A stretch of DNA of 64,000 bases from Micromonospora profundi (GCF_011927785.1 NZ_JAATJK010000001.1:868001-932000); one strand, 5' to 3'. Shown: positions 18,721 through 27,447, counted from the first letter of the stretch. Notes: generated from the sequence alone by a model not told the origin. Translations and numbers: made by a program.

Positions 18721-19009
18721 AGCGACGACGGAGCCGAGTAGCGCGCCGAACCGCCAGTGCAGAGAGCCGCCGGTGCTGAGAGGCGGTCTGGCGCCGATGC
18801 GCGAAGACCCTCCCGAGCTGCGGGCAGAACGGCGGCGCACGCCTAGTAGAGCCCGCCCGGCTGGCCCCGGTCACCAGGCGACGAACGAGGCTCCCGCCGC
18901 GGCGGGAGCGAAGGTGTGGTGGCACCGCGAGGTTCCCGCTCGCCCACACCTCCCTGGGGCTGACGCGACACCGTCGCCCCGGCGGCGGCGTCGCGATCGA
19001 CCGAGGAGC
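18721..19009 (+). promoter_or_regulatory. T-box riboswitch leader, translational type, specifier GAC
   Basis: This leader of the AspRS gene has the T-box landmarks in order. They are the Stem I S-turn strand GAGTA (18736-18740) and GCGC/GCGC and GCCAG/CTGGC helices, then the AGAGAG bulge (18761-18766) and the distal loop GGTGCTGAGA (18772-18781). The 3' strand of the specifier loop contains GAC (18806-18808), an Asp codon. The T-box itself is GGTGGCACCGCG (18918-18929); its UGGC would pair with a tRNA 3' end GCCA, matching the G discriminator of tRNA-Asp. GGTGTG (18913-18918) can pair with CACACC (18945-18950). That would keep CCTCC (18949-18953) away from the ribosome site GAGGAG (19004-19009). 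No U-run follows, so control is probably of translation initiation, as in actinobacterial ileS leaders. Confidence 0.88.
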
Positions 19010-19017
19010 AGATCGCC

Positions 19018-20305
19018 ATGCAACGAACCCTGTCCCACCACCTGCCCGCCCACGTCGGCGCGACAGTACGGATCGCCGGCTGGGTGCACCGCCGCCGAAC
19101 GCTCAAGTCGGTGGTCTTCCTGATCGTGCGGGACGCCGCAGGCCTGGCCCAGGTGGTCGTCACCGACCCGGCCGTCCGCGCCGAGCTGGAGAAACTCACC
19201 GAGGAGACGGTCGTCGAGGTCACCGCGACGGTGACCGCGAACGCCGCAGCGCCCGCCGGGGTCGAACTGACCGACCCGACGGTACGTCCCCTCGGCCCGC
19301 CCGCGGTGCCGCCGCCGTTCGACCTGTACCGGCCGACGCTCACCGCGAGCCTGCCCACCCAGCTCGACAACGCACCCACAGCGCTGCGGCACCCGAGGAG
19401 GTCGGCGGCGCTGCGGATCTCGGCGGCGGCGGTGGCCGGCTTCCGGACCGCACTCGACGCCCACGACTTCGTGGAGATCCATACGCCGAAGGTGGTCAGC
19501 TCGTCGACCGAGAGCGGGGCGAACGTGTTCGCGCTCGACTGGTTCGGCAGGCCCGCGTACCTGGCGCAGTCACCGCAGTTCTACAAGCAGCTGATGGTCG
19601 GTGTCTTCGAGCGCGTCTACGAGGTGGGGCCGGTCTTCCGGGCCGAGCCGCACGACACGGTCCGGCACCTGGCCCAGTACACCTCGCTCGACGCCGAGCT
19701 GGGATTCGTCGCCGACCACCGGGACGTGATGCGGGTCCTGCGCGACACAGTGGCCGGCATGTTGGCCACTGTGGGCGAGCGGGCCGCCGGTGCGCTCGAC
19801 ACGCTCGGCGTCGAGCCGCCCACGGTGCCGGCGGAGATCCCGGCCGTGCACTTCATCGACGCGCTGCGGATCGCCGGCGCGCCCGCCGACGAGCCGGACC
19901 TCGCGCCCGCCCACGAGCGGGCAACGGGGGGAGTGGGCCCGCCGCGAACACGCCTCGGACTTCCTCTTCGTCACCGGCTACCCGATGGCGAAGCGGCCGT
20001 TCTACACCCACCCCGACCCGGCGCGTCCCGCGTACTCGAACGGGTTTGACCTGCTCTTTCGTGGCGTGGAGTTGGTCACCGGCGGGCAGCGGCTGCACCG
20101 GCACGCCGACTACCTGGCGGCGTTGGCCGCGCGGGGTGAGCCGGTCGAGCCGGTCGCCGGATATCTGGACGCGTTCCGGCACGGCATGCCGCCGCACGGC
20201 GGCTTCGCCATCGGCCTGGAACGGTTCGTGGCCCGTCTGGTCGGGGCGGCAAACGTCCGGGAGGTCACCGCGTTCCCGCGCGACAGGCACCGTCTGACGC
20301 CGTGA
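19018..20305 (+). pseudogene. Archaeal-type aspartyl-tRNA synthetase, frameshifted
   Basis: A class IIb synthetase with an N-terminal anticodon-binding OB fold (VRIAGWVHRRRTLKSVVFLIVRDAAG) and a catalytic core containing FRAEPHDTVRHLAQYTSLDAELGF and GLERFVARLVG. The total of about 429 residues matches the short archaeal/non-discriminating AspRS rather than the roughly 590-residue bacterial AspRS. The frame is broken: the reading from 19018 runs off homology at about 19925 and would stop near 20049, while SDFLFVTGYP onward continues in the next frame to 20305. The switch falls at a run of six G (19926-19931); five would restore one continuous protein. This is either a sequencing error, a real mutation or slippage. 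It sits between lipA and lipB behind the T-box leader, with GAGGAG 8 nt before the ATG. Confidence 0.85.
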
Positions 20306-20343
20306 GCGTCGCGGCCCTCGGCGTCGCCGCCGGGGGCCGCCGC

Positions 20344-20985
20344 TCAGACCTCGACGAGGGTGGAGAGCCGGCGCTCGACCACAGGCAGCACGTCGGCGAC
20401 GGTGATCGGGCGGCCCAGCTCGGCGGTGAGCGAGGTGACGCCCGCGTCCCGGATGCCGCACGGCACGATCCGGTCGAAGTACGTCAGGTCGCAGTCACAG
20501 TTGATCGAGAAGCCGTGCAGGGTGACGCCCCGGGCCACCCGGATGCCGATGGCTGCCACCTTGCGGGCCGGCCCCCTGTCGTCCTCGGGCACCCAGACGC
20601 CGCTGCGCCCCTCGACCCGGCCGGCGGCAAGCCCGAACTCGGCGCACACGTCGATGAGCAGTTGCTCGGTACGGCGCACGTAGGCGACCACGTCGACAGG
20701 GTCGGGCAGCCGCAGGATCGGGTAGCCGACGAGCTGCCCCGGCCCGTGCCAGGTGATCTTGCCGCCGCGATCCACGTCGACGACCGGCGTGCCGTCCATC
20801 GGACGGTCCCACGGCTCGGTGCGCTTTCCCGCTGTGTAGACGCTCGGGTGCTCCAGCAGCAGCACTGTGTCGCCGCGCTCGCCAGCCACCACCGACTCGT
20901 GCAGGCGACGCTGCTCGTCCCAGGCGGCCCGGTAGTCAAACAGGCCGGCGCGGACGGCCGTCAGGCCGGAGGTCGTCGTTGTCAC
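20344..20985 (-). CDS. lipB: Octanoyl-(acyl carrier protein) protein transferase
   Basis: LipB moves octanoate from ACP to lipoyl domains, upstream of LipA. Diagnostic segments are [19 protein letters not shown], the active-site region [18 protein letters not shown] and the Lys/Cys pair in RKVAAIG and VPCGI. The GTG at 20985 gives 213 residues starting near the fold ([17 protein letters not shown]); an in-frame GTG at 21036 would add 17 residues without family resemblance. It converges with the AspRS gene and is 60 bp downstream of a membrane protein gene on the same strand. The product acts in the cytoplasm on SucB and other lipoylated proteins. Confidence 0.96.
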   Translation of the reverse strand: MTTTTSGLTAVRAGLFDYRAAWDEQRRLHESVVAGERGDTVLLLEHPSVYTAGKRTEPWDRPMDGTPVVDVDRGGKITWHGPGQLVGYPILRLPDPVDVVAYVRRTEQLLIDVCAEFGLAAGRVEGRSGVWVPEDDRGPARKVAAIGIRVARGVTLHGFSINCDCDLTYFDRIVPCGIRDAGVTSLTAELGRPITVADVLPVVERRLSTLVEV

Positions 20986-21045
20986 GCCCTCAGCGTAGTC
21001 CCGTGACCGGCGATGATCGCTGGTGAGCCGACTCACCCCGCACTG

Positions 21046-22872
21046 TCAGGCGGGCGGGATGCGCCAGACCCAGACGTCGTCGACCCGTTGTGGTTCGCCG
21101 AACAGCTCGGTGGCGGTACGCCGCACCGCCTCCTCGTCGACCTCGAACTTCGCGCCGTGCACCGCGTCCGGCAGGATCACCGCCTCGATCTGCCAGTGCC
21201 GCAGGTCGGCGGCAACGTCCCGCCTCGTGCCGTCGGTGATGATCGGCACCAGTCCGGTGCGGCCGGCCTGGTCCATCAACGCGCTCAGCGGTCGGGGCAC
21301 CGGGCCGATCCGGCCCCGCCCGTCCGGGCCGCCCGGGCCGAGGAAGAACCCGCCCGGGATGGAGAACTCGCCCTGCCGGTGCGACAGCGCGTACGCCTGC
21401 CAGCGCTGCCCGTCCGGATAGATGTCCACGGCCAGCGGCACCGGCGTCAGCACCCCGCCCGGGGAGACGTACTCCTTCCAGGTGCCGGAGGTGATGAACT
21501 GCGGGATCGGCTCCCGCTCACGGGTCAGCAGCGGCGTGGGCACCAGCGGCAGGAGGGCCACCACGAAGCCGACCGCCCAGGCCAGCTCCGCCGAGCGGTG
21601 CCGGGGAGGCGCGGCGCGCAGTTGGTCGAGGGTGTACGCCAGCAGCACCCCGATCACCGGCGCGACCACCAGCGCGAGGCGGGCGGGCAGCGCGGCGTTC
21701 ACCACCGGCAGTTGGCCGAGCAGGTCGAACGGCATCGGCAGCTCGGTCCGCCGTCCGTCGATCTTCGCGACCGGCCCGAACGAGAGCACCGTGAAGATCA
21801 CCGCGAGGATGCCAAGCGCCCAGAGGACGGCCCGTCGGCCGGGGTCGGCCCGCCGCCACAGCGCCACGAAGCAGACCACGGTGAGCACCAGCAGGGGTAC
21901 GCCGAAGAAGGAGTTCTCCTCTGTCGGGTTCGGTGCCAGCGAGGTTCCCAGACCGACCTCGCCGGCCAGCGAGCGGCGGGGGAAGGCGGCGAACGCCGCG
22001 ATGTCCTCGGAATGGATCACCGGGTCGAAGCCGGTCCCATGGAAGCGTTGCGGCCCGGCGAAGTGCAACCACAGGGGGTACGACAGCAGCGCCCCGGCCA
22101 CCACAGCGGTCACCCCGAGCCCGCGCAGGAAGTTGGGAAGCACGGCGCGTGCCTCGGCCCGGTGGGCCGGGTGCAGCGCCCAGACGGCGACGAACACCCC
22201 GAGCGCCAGCGCGGTGAAGAAGAGCCCCTCGGCGGCGATCGAGAAGGCCACCGCCACCAGCACGCCGAGGATCGCCCCGTCGCGGAGCCAGTGCCCCGGC
22301 CGGCGCAGGGCGAACAGCCGCCAGATCAGCAGCGGCACCAGCCAGCCCGCGGTCCAGTTGAGGTGGGCGTTGGCGTGCGACACCATGCCGGGGGAGTAGG
22401 CGATGAACAGGGCGCCGACCGCGGCGGCCAGCCGGCTGCGCACCAGGTGCCGGGAGAACAGCCAGTACCAGGCCAGCGCGGTGGCCAGCAGGTTCAGGGT
22501 GAGGATCACCAGGAACGTGGCCGGTGGCCCGATCAGATACGTGAGCGGTGCGAACACCACCGCGTACACGGTGATCGAGGTGTTGACCGCGAGGTTCACG
22601 CCGTCCGGCACGTTGATCAGGTTCGTGAAGAGCGGGTTGTCCCCGTGGGTGACAGCGTGCCCGCCGAAGGCCAGCAGCCACTCGAAGAGCGCCTGGTCGC
22701 TGGAGTTGACGGTGATGGCGCGCCCGTTCGGGTCCCGCCACAGGCCACTTGTCACCCAGACGGCGAGCACGAGTGCCACCAGCACGACGGTCAGGTCCGC
22801 CCGGCGGTCCCGGACGGCGTGCGGCGGTGACGCGGGGGCGGGCCCGGTGGCCAGCGACGGGGAGGACGGCAC
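21046..22872 (-). CDS. Multispanning membrane protein, glycosyltransferase-like
   Basis: A 608-residue protein with about 11-12 transmembrane segments and a soluble C-terminal domain of roughly 150 residues (from about PIPQFITSGTWKEYVSPGG). The N-terminal loop after the first segment has NSSDQALFEWLL, in the place of the acidic loop motif of GT-C-type glycosyltransferases, although with one acidic residue. That makes a lipid-linked sugar transferase the best guess, with a non-enzymatic membrane protein as alternative. It is transcribed toward lipB, 60 bp away. Function and substrate are not recognisable from sequence. Confidence 0.65.
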   Translation of the reverse strand: MPSSPSLATGPAPASPPHAVRDRRADLTVVLVALVLAVWVTSGLWRDPNGRAITVNSSDQALFEWLLAFGGHAVTHGDNPLFTNLINVPDGVNLAVNTSITVYAVVFAPLTYLIGPPATFLVILTLNLLATALAWYWLFSRHLVRSRLAAAVGALFIAYSPGMVSHANAHLNWTAGWLVPLLIWRLFALRRPGHWLRDGAILGVLVAVAFSIAAEGLFFTALALGVFVAVWALHPAHRAEARAVLPNFLRGLGVTAVVAGALLSYPLWLHFAGPQRFHGTGFDPVIHSEDIAAFAAFPRRSLAGEVGLGTSLAPNPTEENSFFGVPLLVLTVVCFVALWRRADPGRRAVLWALGILAVIFTVLSFGPVAKIDGRRTELPMPFDLLGQLPVVNAALPARLALVVAPVIGVLLAYTLDQLRAAPPRHRSAELAWAVGFVVALLPLVPTPLLTREREPIPQFITSGTWKEYVSPGGVLTPVPLAVDIYPDGQRWQAYALSHRQGEFSIPGGFFLGPGGPDGRGRIGPVPRPLSALMDQAGRTGLVPIITDGTRRDVAADLRHWQIEAVILPDAVHGAKFEVDEEAVRRTATELFGEPQRVDDVWVWRIPPA

Positions 22873-22918
22873 GCAGCGGACGTTACCAACCGGACCTGGA
22901 CGGGCCGGTCATACATGC

Positions 22919-22971
22919 AAGGAGGGGACCCCTGTTATCGCCTGAGGTAGAGGAGGGGGCCCTTCCTAACA
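22919..22971. repeat. Dispersed imperfect palindrome, copy A (terminator-like)
   Basis: An imperfect inverted repeat with arms around AAGGAGGGGACCCCTG and GGGGGCCCTTCCTAA. Its outer parts match the near-perfect palindrome at 36342-36391, but the centre has decayed. It sits between two divergently transcribed genes, so it is not an obvious terminator here. It looks like a member of an intergenic repeat family. Confidence 0.7.
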
Positions 22972-23107
22972 CGTCGACGGCGCGGCGTACACAGCGGCCG
23001 TCGTGAATGTGTGCGCGCAACCCATGTCATCGCGGCGACACATCGTCGTAACGTTCCGGCAATTCGACGGTGACCCAGTTCACAGTCTGCCCTTCCAGGA
23101 GGCCGCC

Positions 23108-24367
23108 GTGCGCCGCTCCTCGTCCACCCTCACCCGGCTGATCGGCGCGGTCGCCGGGCTCGTGCTCGCCGCAGCGGGCGCGGTCGCCATCGCCGCACCC
23201 GCCCAGGCGGCGACCCTCACCCAGGTCGCCAGCTTCGGCTCCAACCCCGGCAACCTCAGCATGTACGCCTACCGGCCGGACAACCTGCCGGCCAACGCCC
23301 CGGCCGTGGTGCTCCTGCACGGGTGCGTCCAGAACGCCTCCGGCTACTTCGCCAACTCCGGCTGGCAGAAGTACGCAGACCAGTGGAAGTTCGCACTGAT
23401 CGTGGCGGAGCAGAAGTCCGGCAACAACGCCAACGCCTGCTTCAACTTCTTCGAGGCGGGGGACACCGCCCGGGGTCAGGGCGAGGCGCTGTCCATCAAG
23501 CAGATGGTCGACCACGCCAAGACCAACTTCGGGGTGAACCCCTCCCGCGTCTACGTCAGCGGCCTCTCCGCCGGTGGGGCGATGAGCGCGGTCATGCTCG
23601 CCACCTACCCGGACGTCTTCGCCGCCGGGTCGATCATCGCCGGCATCCCGTACCGCTGCGCCACAAGCATGGTCAACGCGTTCAGCTGCATGAACCCGGG
23701 CGCGGACAAGACCCCCGCCGCGTGGGGCGACCTGGTCCGTGGCGCGTACGCCGGCTACACCGGCCCGCGCCCCCGGGTGGCCATCTGGCACGGCACCTCG
23801 GACACCACAGTCACCCCCCTCAACGGCACCGAGTCCCGCGACCAGTGGACGAACGTGCGAGGTGTCTCGCAGACCCCGACCAGCACCTCGTCGCTGCCCG
23901 CGAACACCAGCCTTGAGGTGTACGGCAACGACGACGTACGGCTCTACCGGATCTCCGGAATGGGCCACGGCACGCCTGTCGACCCCGGCTCCGGGGCTGA
24001 CCAGTGCGGCACGGCGGCCGCCTACTTCCTGGACACCATCTGCTCGACGTACCGTGACGCGCTCTTCTTCGGCCTGAACAGCGGCGGCACCACCCCGACC
24101 CCGACCGCCACGCCCACGGCCAGCCCCACCCCGACCGCCAGCCCCACGCCGACCGCGAGCCCCACCCGGACCCCGACCCCGTCCCCGACGGCGGCGCCGA
24201 CCTGCGTGACGGCGAGCAACTATGCGCACGTGGTGGCCGGTCGGGCGCACCAGTCCGGCGGCTACGCCTACGCGAACGGCTCGAACCAACGGATGGGCCT
24301 CTACAACACCTTCTACACCAGCACCCTGAAGCAGACCGCCGCCAACTACTGGGTCATCGGCTGCTGA
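23108..24367 (+). CDS. Secreted PHB-depolymerase-family esterase with C-terminal binding domain
   Basis: A secreted alpha/beta-hydrolase of 419 residues. GTG 23108 was chosen because AGGAGG stands 6 nt upstream and a signal peptide follows at once (hydrophobic IGAVAGLVLAAAGAVAIAA, cleavage after AQA). The catalytic Ser is in the lipase box SGLSAGGAM, the oxyanion region in LLHGCVQNASGY, and the His probably in MGHGTPVD. After the catalytic domain comes a Pro/Thr/Ser linker built from short repeats (24091-24200), then a roughly 50-residue Cys-flanked domain (CVTASNYAHVVAG to YWVIGC) like the substrate-binding domain of extracellular poly-hydroxyalkanoate depolymerases. It is annotated in relatives as PHB depolymerase or feruloyl esterase; the polymer attacked is not certain. 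Confidence 0.88.
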   Translation: MRRSSSTLTRLIGAVAGLVLAAAGAVAIAAPAQAATLTQVASFGSNPGNLSMYAYRPDNLPANAPAVVLLHGCVQNASGYFANSGWQKYADQWKFALIVAEQKSGNNANACFNFFEAGDTARGQGEALSIKQMVDHAKTNFGVNPSRVYVSGLSAGGAMSAVMLATYPDVFAAGSIIAGIPYRCATSMVNAFSCMNPGADKTPAAWGDLVRGAYAGYTGPRPRVAIWHGTSDTTVTPLNGTESRDQWTNVRGVSQTPTSTSSLPANTSLEVYGNDDVRLYRISGMGHGTPVDPGSGADQCGTAAAYFLDTICSTYRDALFFGLNSGGTTPTPTATPTASPTPTASPTPTASPTRTPTPSPTAAPTCVTASNYAHVVAGRAHQSGGYAYANGSNQRMGLYNTFYTSTLKQTAANYWVIGC

Positions 24368-24380
24368 CGTCTGAAGCTGA

Positions 24381-24448
24381 CCCCCGTCGATCATGACGTT
24401 CCCGCCGCATCCCCGCCGGGGGAGGGCAGGCGTCACGATCGGCGGGGG
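24381..24448. terminator. Bidirectional terminator between convergent genes
   Basis: Arms CCCCCGTCGATCATGACG (24381-24398) and CGTCACGATCGGCGGGGG (24431-24448) pair at 16 of 18 positions. They span the gap between the esterase stop and the epimerase stop, so the hairpin can end transcription from both sides. No U-run, as is usual in actinobacteria. Confidence 0.75.
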
Positions 24449-25348
24449 TTACGCCGTGAGGGCGGCGTGCAGGGCGCCGGGGAGATCGGGGTGGCGGTAC
24501 TGGTAGCCGGCCCGGGTCAGGACGCCCGGCAGGACGCGGGTGCTGGTGAGGGCCTCGTGGGAGAAGCCGCCGAGCGCCACCTTGAGCGCCAGCGCGGGGA
24601 TCGGGATGATCGCCGGCCGGTGCAGTTGGCGGGCCAACTCCCGTGTGAACTCGGCGTTTGTCACAGGGTTCGGCCCCACCACGTTCACCGGCCCGGCGAT
24701 CTCGTCGTGGGTCAGCAGGAAGACTGTCGCGTCCAGCCAGTCGACCATGGAGATCCACGGCAGCCACTGCCGGCCGCTGCCCAGCCGACCGGCGATGCCC
24801 AGCCGGAACGGCAGCAACTGTGGCTTGAGCAGCCCACCGTCGCGGTGCAGTGGCAGGCCGGTCCGCAGCCGCACCACGCGTACCCCGGCGTCCTCGGCCG
24901 GCCGGGTCGCGGCCTCCCACACCCGGCAGACGTCGGCGAGGAAGCCCTCGCCGGCCGGCGCGTCCTCCTCGACCACCCGGTCGCCGGTGTTGCCGTACCA
25001 GCCGACGGCGGACGAGTTGAGCAGCGCCCGGGGACGGTCGGCGGCGGGTAGCCCGGCGATCGTTGTCGCCAATGTGCCGCTGGTGTCGACCCGGCTCGTG
25101 CGGATGAGCCGGCGGTAGTCGTCGTTCCAGCGCTTGTCACCGACACCCGCGCCGGCCAGGTTGACCACCGCGTCCACCTCGGCGACAACGGCCGGGTCGA
25201 GCTGCCCGGCGGTCGGATCCCACCGCCGTTCCTGCGGATCGCGTGCCTTCCGGCGCACCAGCCGGGTGATCTGGTGCCCGTCGGCCGAGAGCCGGTCGGC
25301 CAACCGGGTGCCGAGAAAGCCGGACGCGCCGGCCAGAAGGATCCGCAT
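24449..25348 (-). CDS. TIGR01777-family NAD-dependent epimerase (YfcH-like)
   Basis: An extended SDR of 299 residues with the N-terminal nucleotide-binding motif GASGFLG and the family signatures NLAGAGVGDKRW and NSSAVGWYG. The C-terminal domain DUF1731 region (VLPGVLTRAGYQYRHPDL) is typical of this sugar-nucleotide-epimerase-like group, whose true substrate is unknown. The equivalent gene (Rv2216) sits by lipB in M. tuberculosis, so this is part of the ancestral neighbourhood. TAA stop lies at the edge of the shared terminator hairpin. Confidence 0.9.
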   Translation of the reverse strand: MRILLAGASGFLGTRLADRLSADGHQITRLVRRKARDPQERRWDPTAGQLDPAVVAEVDAVVNLAGAGVGDKRWNDDYRRLIRTSRVDTSGTLATTIAGLPAADRPRALLNSSAVGWYGNTGDRVVEEDAPAGEGFLADVCRVWEAATRPAEDAGVRVVRLRTGLPLHRDGGLLKPQLLPFRLGIAGRLGSGRQWLPWISMVDWLDATVFLLTHDEIAGPVNVVGPNPVTNAEFTRELARQLHRPAIIPIPALALKVALGGFSHEALTSTRVLPGVLTRAGYQYRHPDLPGALHAALTA

Positions 25349-25465
25349 ACCCCCATCTTTGCCCAGAACCCCGCCGGTGAATGCGTCGGGCGGCCGACGT
25401 CCCCGGTTACGGAGCGCGCCCGGCGAAGCGGCACGCTTTCAGTGTGATCTGTCGAGGGTCCGCGA

Positions 25466-25762
25466 TCACGGCCGATGGAGGAAGCTGATGCGCATCAGCC
25501 GGCTGTCGGCCCAATCTTCGAGCCGAGTCGGTCGGATGGTGCCGGGGTCGTGGGGCTGATTGAGATCCGCGACGATCTCCGCCAGTACGGCCTGACGTTC
25601 CGCTGGGGCGGTGACCGGTCCCAGCGTCGTGATGTCGATGATCCGTTCGCTGGTGCCCGCGGCGGGTGTGATCTCGATGGCTCGTCGAATGTGATCGGGC
25701 AGGTGCGATAAAGACGCGTCCCGTGTGGGGTCGTTCCATCCGGTCGCGCCCGGACTGCTCAT
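25466..25762 (-). pseudogene. Deazaflavin-dependent nitroreductase remnant, internal deletion
   Basis: This 98-residue reading frame begins like F420/deazaflavin-dependent nitroreductase-family proteins (SWNDPTRDASLxHLPDHIRRA-like start, SERIIDITTLG) and ends like their C terminus (AVLAEIVADLNQPHDPGTIRP, DWADSRLMRISF). The middle, which holds most of the fold in the usual 150-160 residue protein, is missing, as if deleted in frame. It overlaps the upstream SDR stop as ATGA, so it is probably still translated. The end assignments rest on remembered family patterns, so a small intact protein of unknown function remains possible. Confidence 0.55.
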
Positions 25763-26538
25763 GCGGTCTCGGTCTGAAGGGCGGGGCCAAGGAGGAGTCC
25801 ACCGTCGATGACGTATTCCGAACCCGTGATGAACGAGGCGTCTGATGACGTGAGGAACAGGAGAAGCCGGGTGACGTCGGTCGGTTCTCCAAGCCGGGGG
25901 ATGGCGAACGGCTCGGGTGAGTAGAAGTCGGCGATTGCCGTGGTGGCGCCGGCTGCTGGTTCGTGGATGAAGGGGGTCGCGATCACGCCGGGGTGGATGG
26001 TGTTCACACGGATGTGGTCGCGGCCGAGCTCGAGCGCTGCCGTTCGTGTGAGACCACGCACCGCCCACTTGCTGGCGACGTACGGCGCGTAGTACGCCGT
26101 GCCGCCCAGGGCCATCGTCGAGGCGATGTTGACGATGGCTCCCCCTGCTGCGCGGCGCAGAGCCGGGGCGACGGCCTTGATGCCGAGGAAGGTCCCTGTG
26201 AGGTTGATGTCGAGGATGCGCGACCACGTGGTCTGGTCCGTGTCCTCGATCGGCGCCGGTGGGTTCTGGACGCCCGCGTTGTTGACGAGCACGTTCAGGG
26301 CGCCGAAGGCGCTCTCGGCGGCTAGCACGGCGGCGGACCACGAGCTTTCGTCGCTGACGTCGAGGCGGGTGAAGCGAGCACGGGTCCCGAGTTCGTCGGC
26401 GAGAGCGGCGCCGCGTTCGGTGTCGATGTCGCCGATCACCACGTTCGCTCCCTCCGCGTGAAAGGCGCGTACGTGGCTGGAGCCCTGGCCGCCGGTCCCA
26501 CCGGTCACGAGCACGGTCTGGTTGTCGAAGCGGAGCAT
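25759..26538 (-). CDS. Short-chain dehydrogenase/reductase, classical
   Basis: A 259-residue classical SDR. Cofactor motif is TGGTGGQG, followed by Asp in GDID (NAD preference likely), NNAG, and the catalytic Ser in NIAST with Tyr and Lys in YAPYVASKWAV. It resembles 3-alpha/20-beta-hydroxysteroid dehydrogenase-type enzymes. It is divergent from a TetR gene with two identical-format operators in the 145-bp gap, so it is almost certainly repressed by that regulator. The downstream nitroreductase remnant is translationally coupled to it. Substrate unknown. Confidence 0.92.
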   Translation of the reverse strand: MLRFDNQTVLVTGGTGGQGSSHVRAFHAEGANVVIGDIDTERGAALADELGTRARFTRLDVSDESSWSAAVLAAESAFGALNVLVNNAGVQNPPAPIEDTDQTTWSRILDINLTGTFLGIKAVAPALRRAAGGAIVNIASTMALGGTAYYAPYVASKWAVRGLTRTAALELGRDHIRVNTIHPGVIATPFIHEPAAGATTAIADFYSPEPFAIPRLGEPTDVTRLLLFLTSSDASFITGSEYVIDGGLLLGPALQTETA

Positions 26539-26599
26539 CAGATGTTCCTTCGGTATGTGGGCGGCTGACCGGGATCATCAGTGATGAACGGCGGCCGAT

Positions 26600-26619
26600 G
26601 GTGAGTCGCTCGACTCACC
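26600..26619. promoter_or_regulatory. TetR operator 1
   Basis: Perfect inverted repeat GGTGAGTCGCTCGACTCACC. The format GGTGAGT-N6-ACTCACC is the same as in the second site 48 bp away. It is in the SDR/TetR intergenic region, about 60 bp upstream of the SDR start. Confidence 0.8.
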
Positions 26620-26647
26620 ACTGGCCTGACACTAGGCCGGCGGCAGT

Positions 26648-26682
26648 GGTGAGTCAAGCCACTCACCTCGTATGCTTTGCCC
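26648..26682. promoter_or_regulatory. TetR operator 2 and probable leaderless promoter
   Basis: GGTGAGTCAAGCCACTCACC (26648-26667) repeats the GGTGAGT-N6-ACTCACC format of site 1. Right after it TATGCT (26671-26676) is a good -10, and the TetR ATG follows 6 bp later, so the TetR mRNA probably starts at or very near its ATG. Binding here would block the promoter directly. Confidence 0.72.
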
Positions 26683-27363
26683 ATGGGCAGGGTCGTGACG
26701 ACGTATCACCAGCGCGTCGCCCAGGAGAAGCGCGCGCTGATCGTGGCGGCCGCGACCGCGCTGTTCCTTGAGTTGGGCTACGACCGGACGTCGCTGGCGC
26801 AGATCGCAGAGCGCTCGGGCGTTTCGCGGGCCACCTTGTTCAAGCAGTTTCCGAGCAAAGCCGCACTGTTCGACGCCATCGTCACCGAGTCCTGGTCAAC
26901 AGCTGACGAAGAGGATCCGCCTCCGGCGGGCAACCTCGTCGACGGACTCCGCGCCATCGGTCGCCGCTACGCCGAGCTGTTGAGCCAGCCCCAGATGACC
27001 GACCTGTTCCGAATCGTCATCGCCGAGCTGCCGCGTTTCCCCGAGCTGGCCCACGCGCAGTTCTCGCAGGGGAAGATGCCCTACTTCGAGTCCGTACGCG
27101 GCTACCTCCTCGCCGAGCACGAAGCAGGAACGGCGCGGGTCGAAGATGTTGAACTCGCAGCCACCCAGTTCCTGGGCATGATCTCCAACTACGTCTTCTG
27201 GCCGACACTCCTGGTGCCGGGCTGGGAGGTGAGCGCCGAACGCGTCACCCAGGTGGTCGACGAGGCCGTCCGCACCATCGCCGCCCGATATGCCGTGACT
27301 GGACCAGAGACGCCCAGCACCTGGACGGGAACGCCCGGGTCGCCCCGGACGTCGAGCAGGTGA
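26683..27363 (+). CDS. TetR-family transcriptional repressor
   Basis: A 226-residue regulator with the N-terminal TetR helix-turn-helix (ALFLELGYDRTSLAQIAERSGVSRATLFKQFPSKAALFDAIV). The C-terminal ligand domain resembles the AcrR-type DUF group. ATG 26683 fits the -10 at 26671-26676; GTG 26695 is an alternative. It should bind the two 20-bp operators in front of it, repressing both itself and the divergent SDR until a ligand, possibly the SDR substrate, relieves it. Confidence 0.93.
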   Translation: MGRVVTTYHQRVAQEKRALIVAAATALFLELGYDRTSLAQIAERSGVSRATLFKQFPSKAALFDAIVTESWSTADEEDPPPAGNLVDGLRAIGRRYAELLSQPQMTDLFRIVIAELPRFPELAHAQFSQGKMPYFESVRGYLLAEHEAGTARVEDVELAATQFLGMISNYVFWPTLLVPGWEVSAERVTQVVDEAVRTIAARYAVTGPETPSTWTGTPGSPRTSSR

Positions 27364-27447
27364 CCGGCCGCCCCGGGTGCACGTTCCGGCAGTGGGCCGC
27401 TGAGCACGCGGACGACTTCCGCCGACGGCGCCCGGGGCGTGGATCGG

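Noticed and set aside
18826..18832. AAC as T-box specifier (Asn)
   Set aside because: AAC at 18828-18830 lies outside the Stem I specifier loop as I fold it; GAC at 18806-18808 is opposite the GAGTA strand and fits the enzyme.
18449..19123. Plus-strand coding frame through the T-box leader
   Set aside because: The composition is Arg/Ser/Pro shadow and it crosses conserved RNA motifs and the AspRS start in another frame.
24091..24200. CRISPR-like or mobile direct repeats in the esterase gene
   Set aside because: They are short in-frame Pro/Thr/Ser codon repeats encoding a linker, with no spacers.
27364..27447. Terminator hairpin between TetR and the aldo/keto reductase
   Set aside because: Nine-base CGCCCCGGG/CCCGGGGCG arms exist, but the loop is over 50 nt and such words are expected by chance at this GC content.
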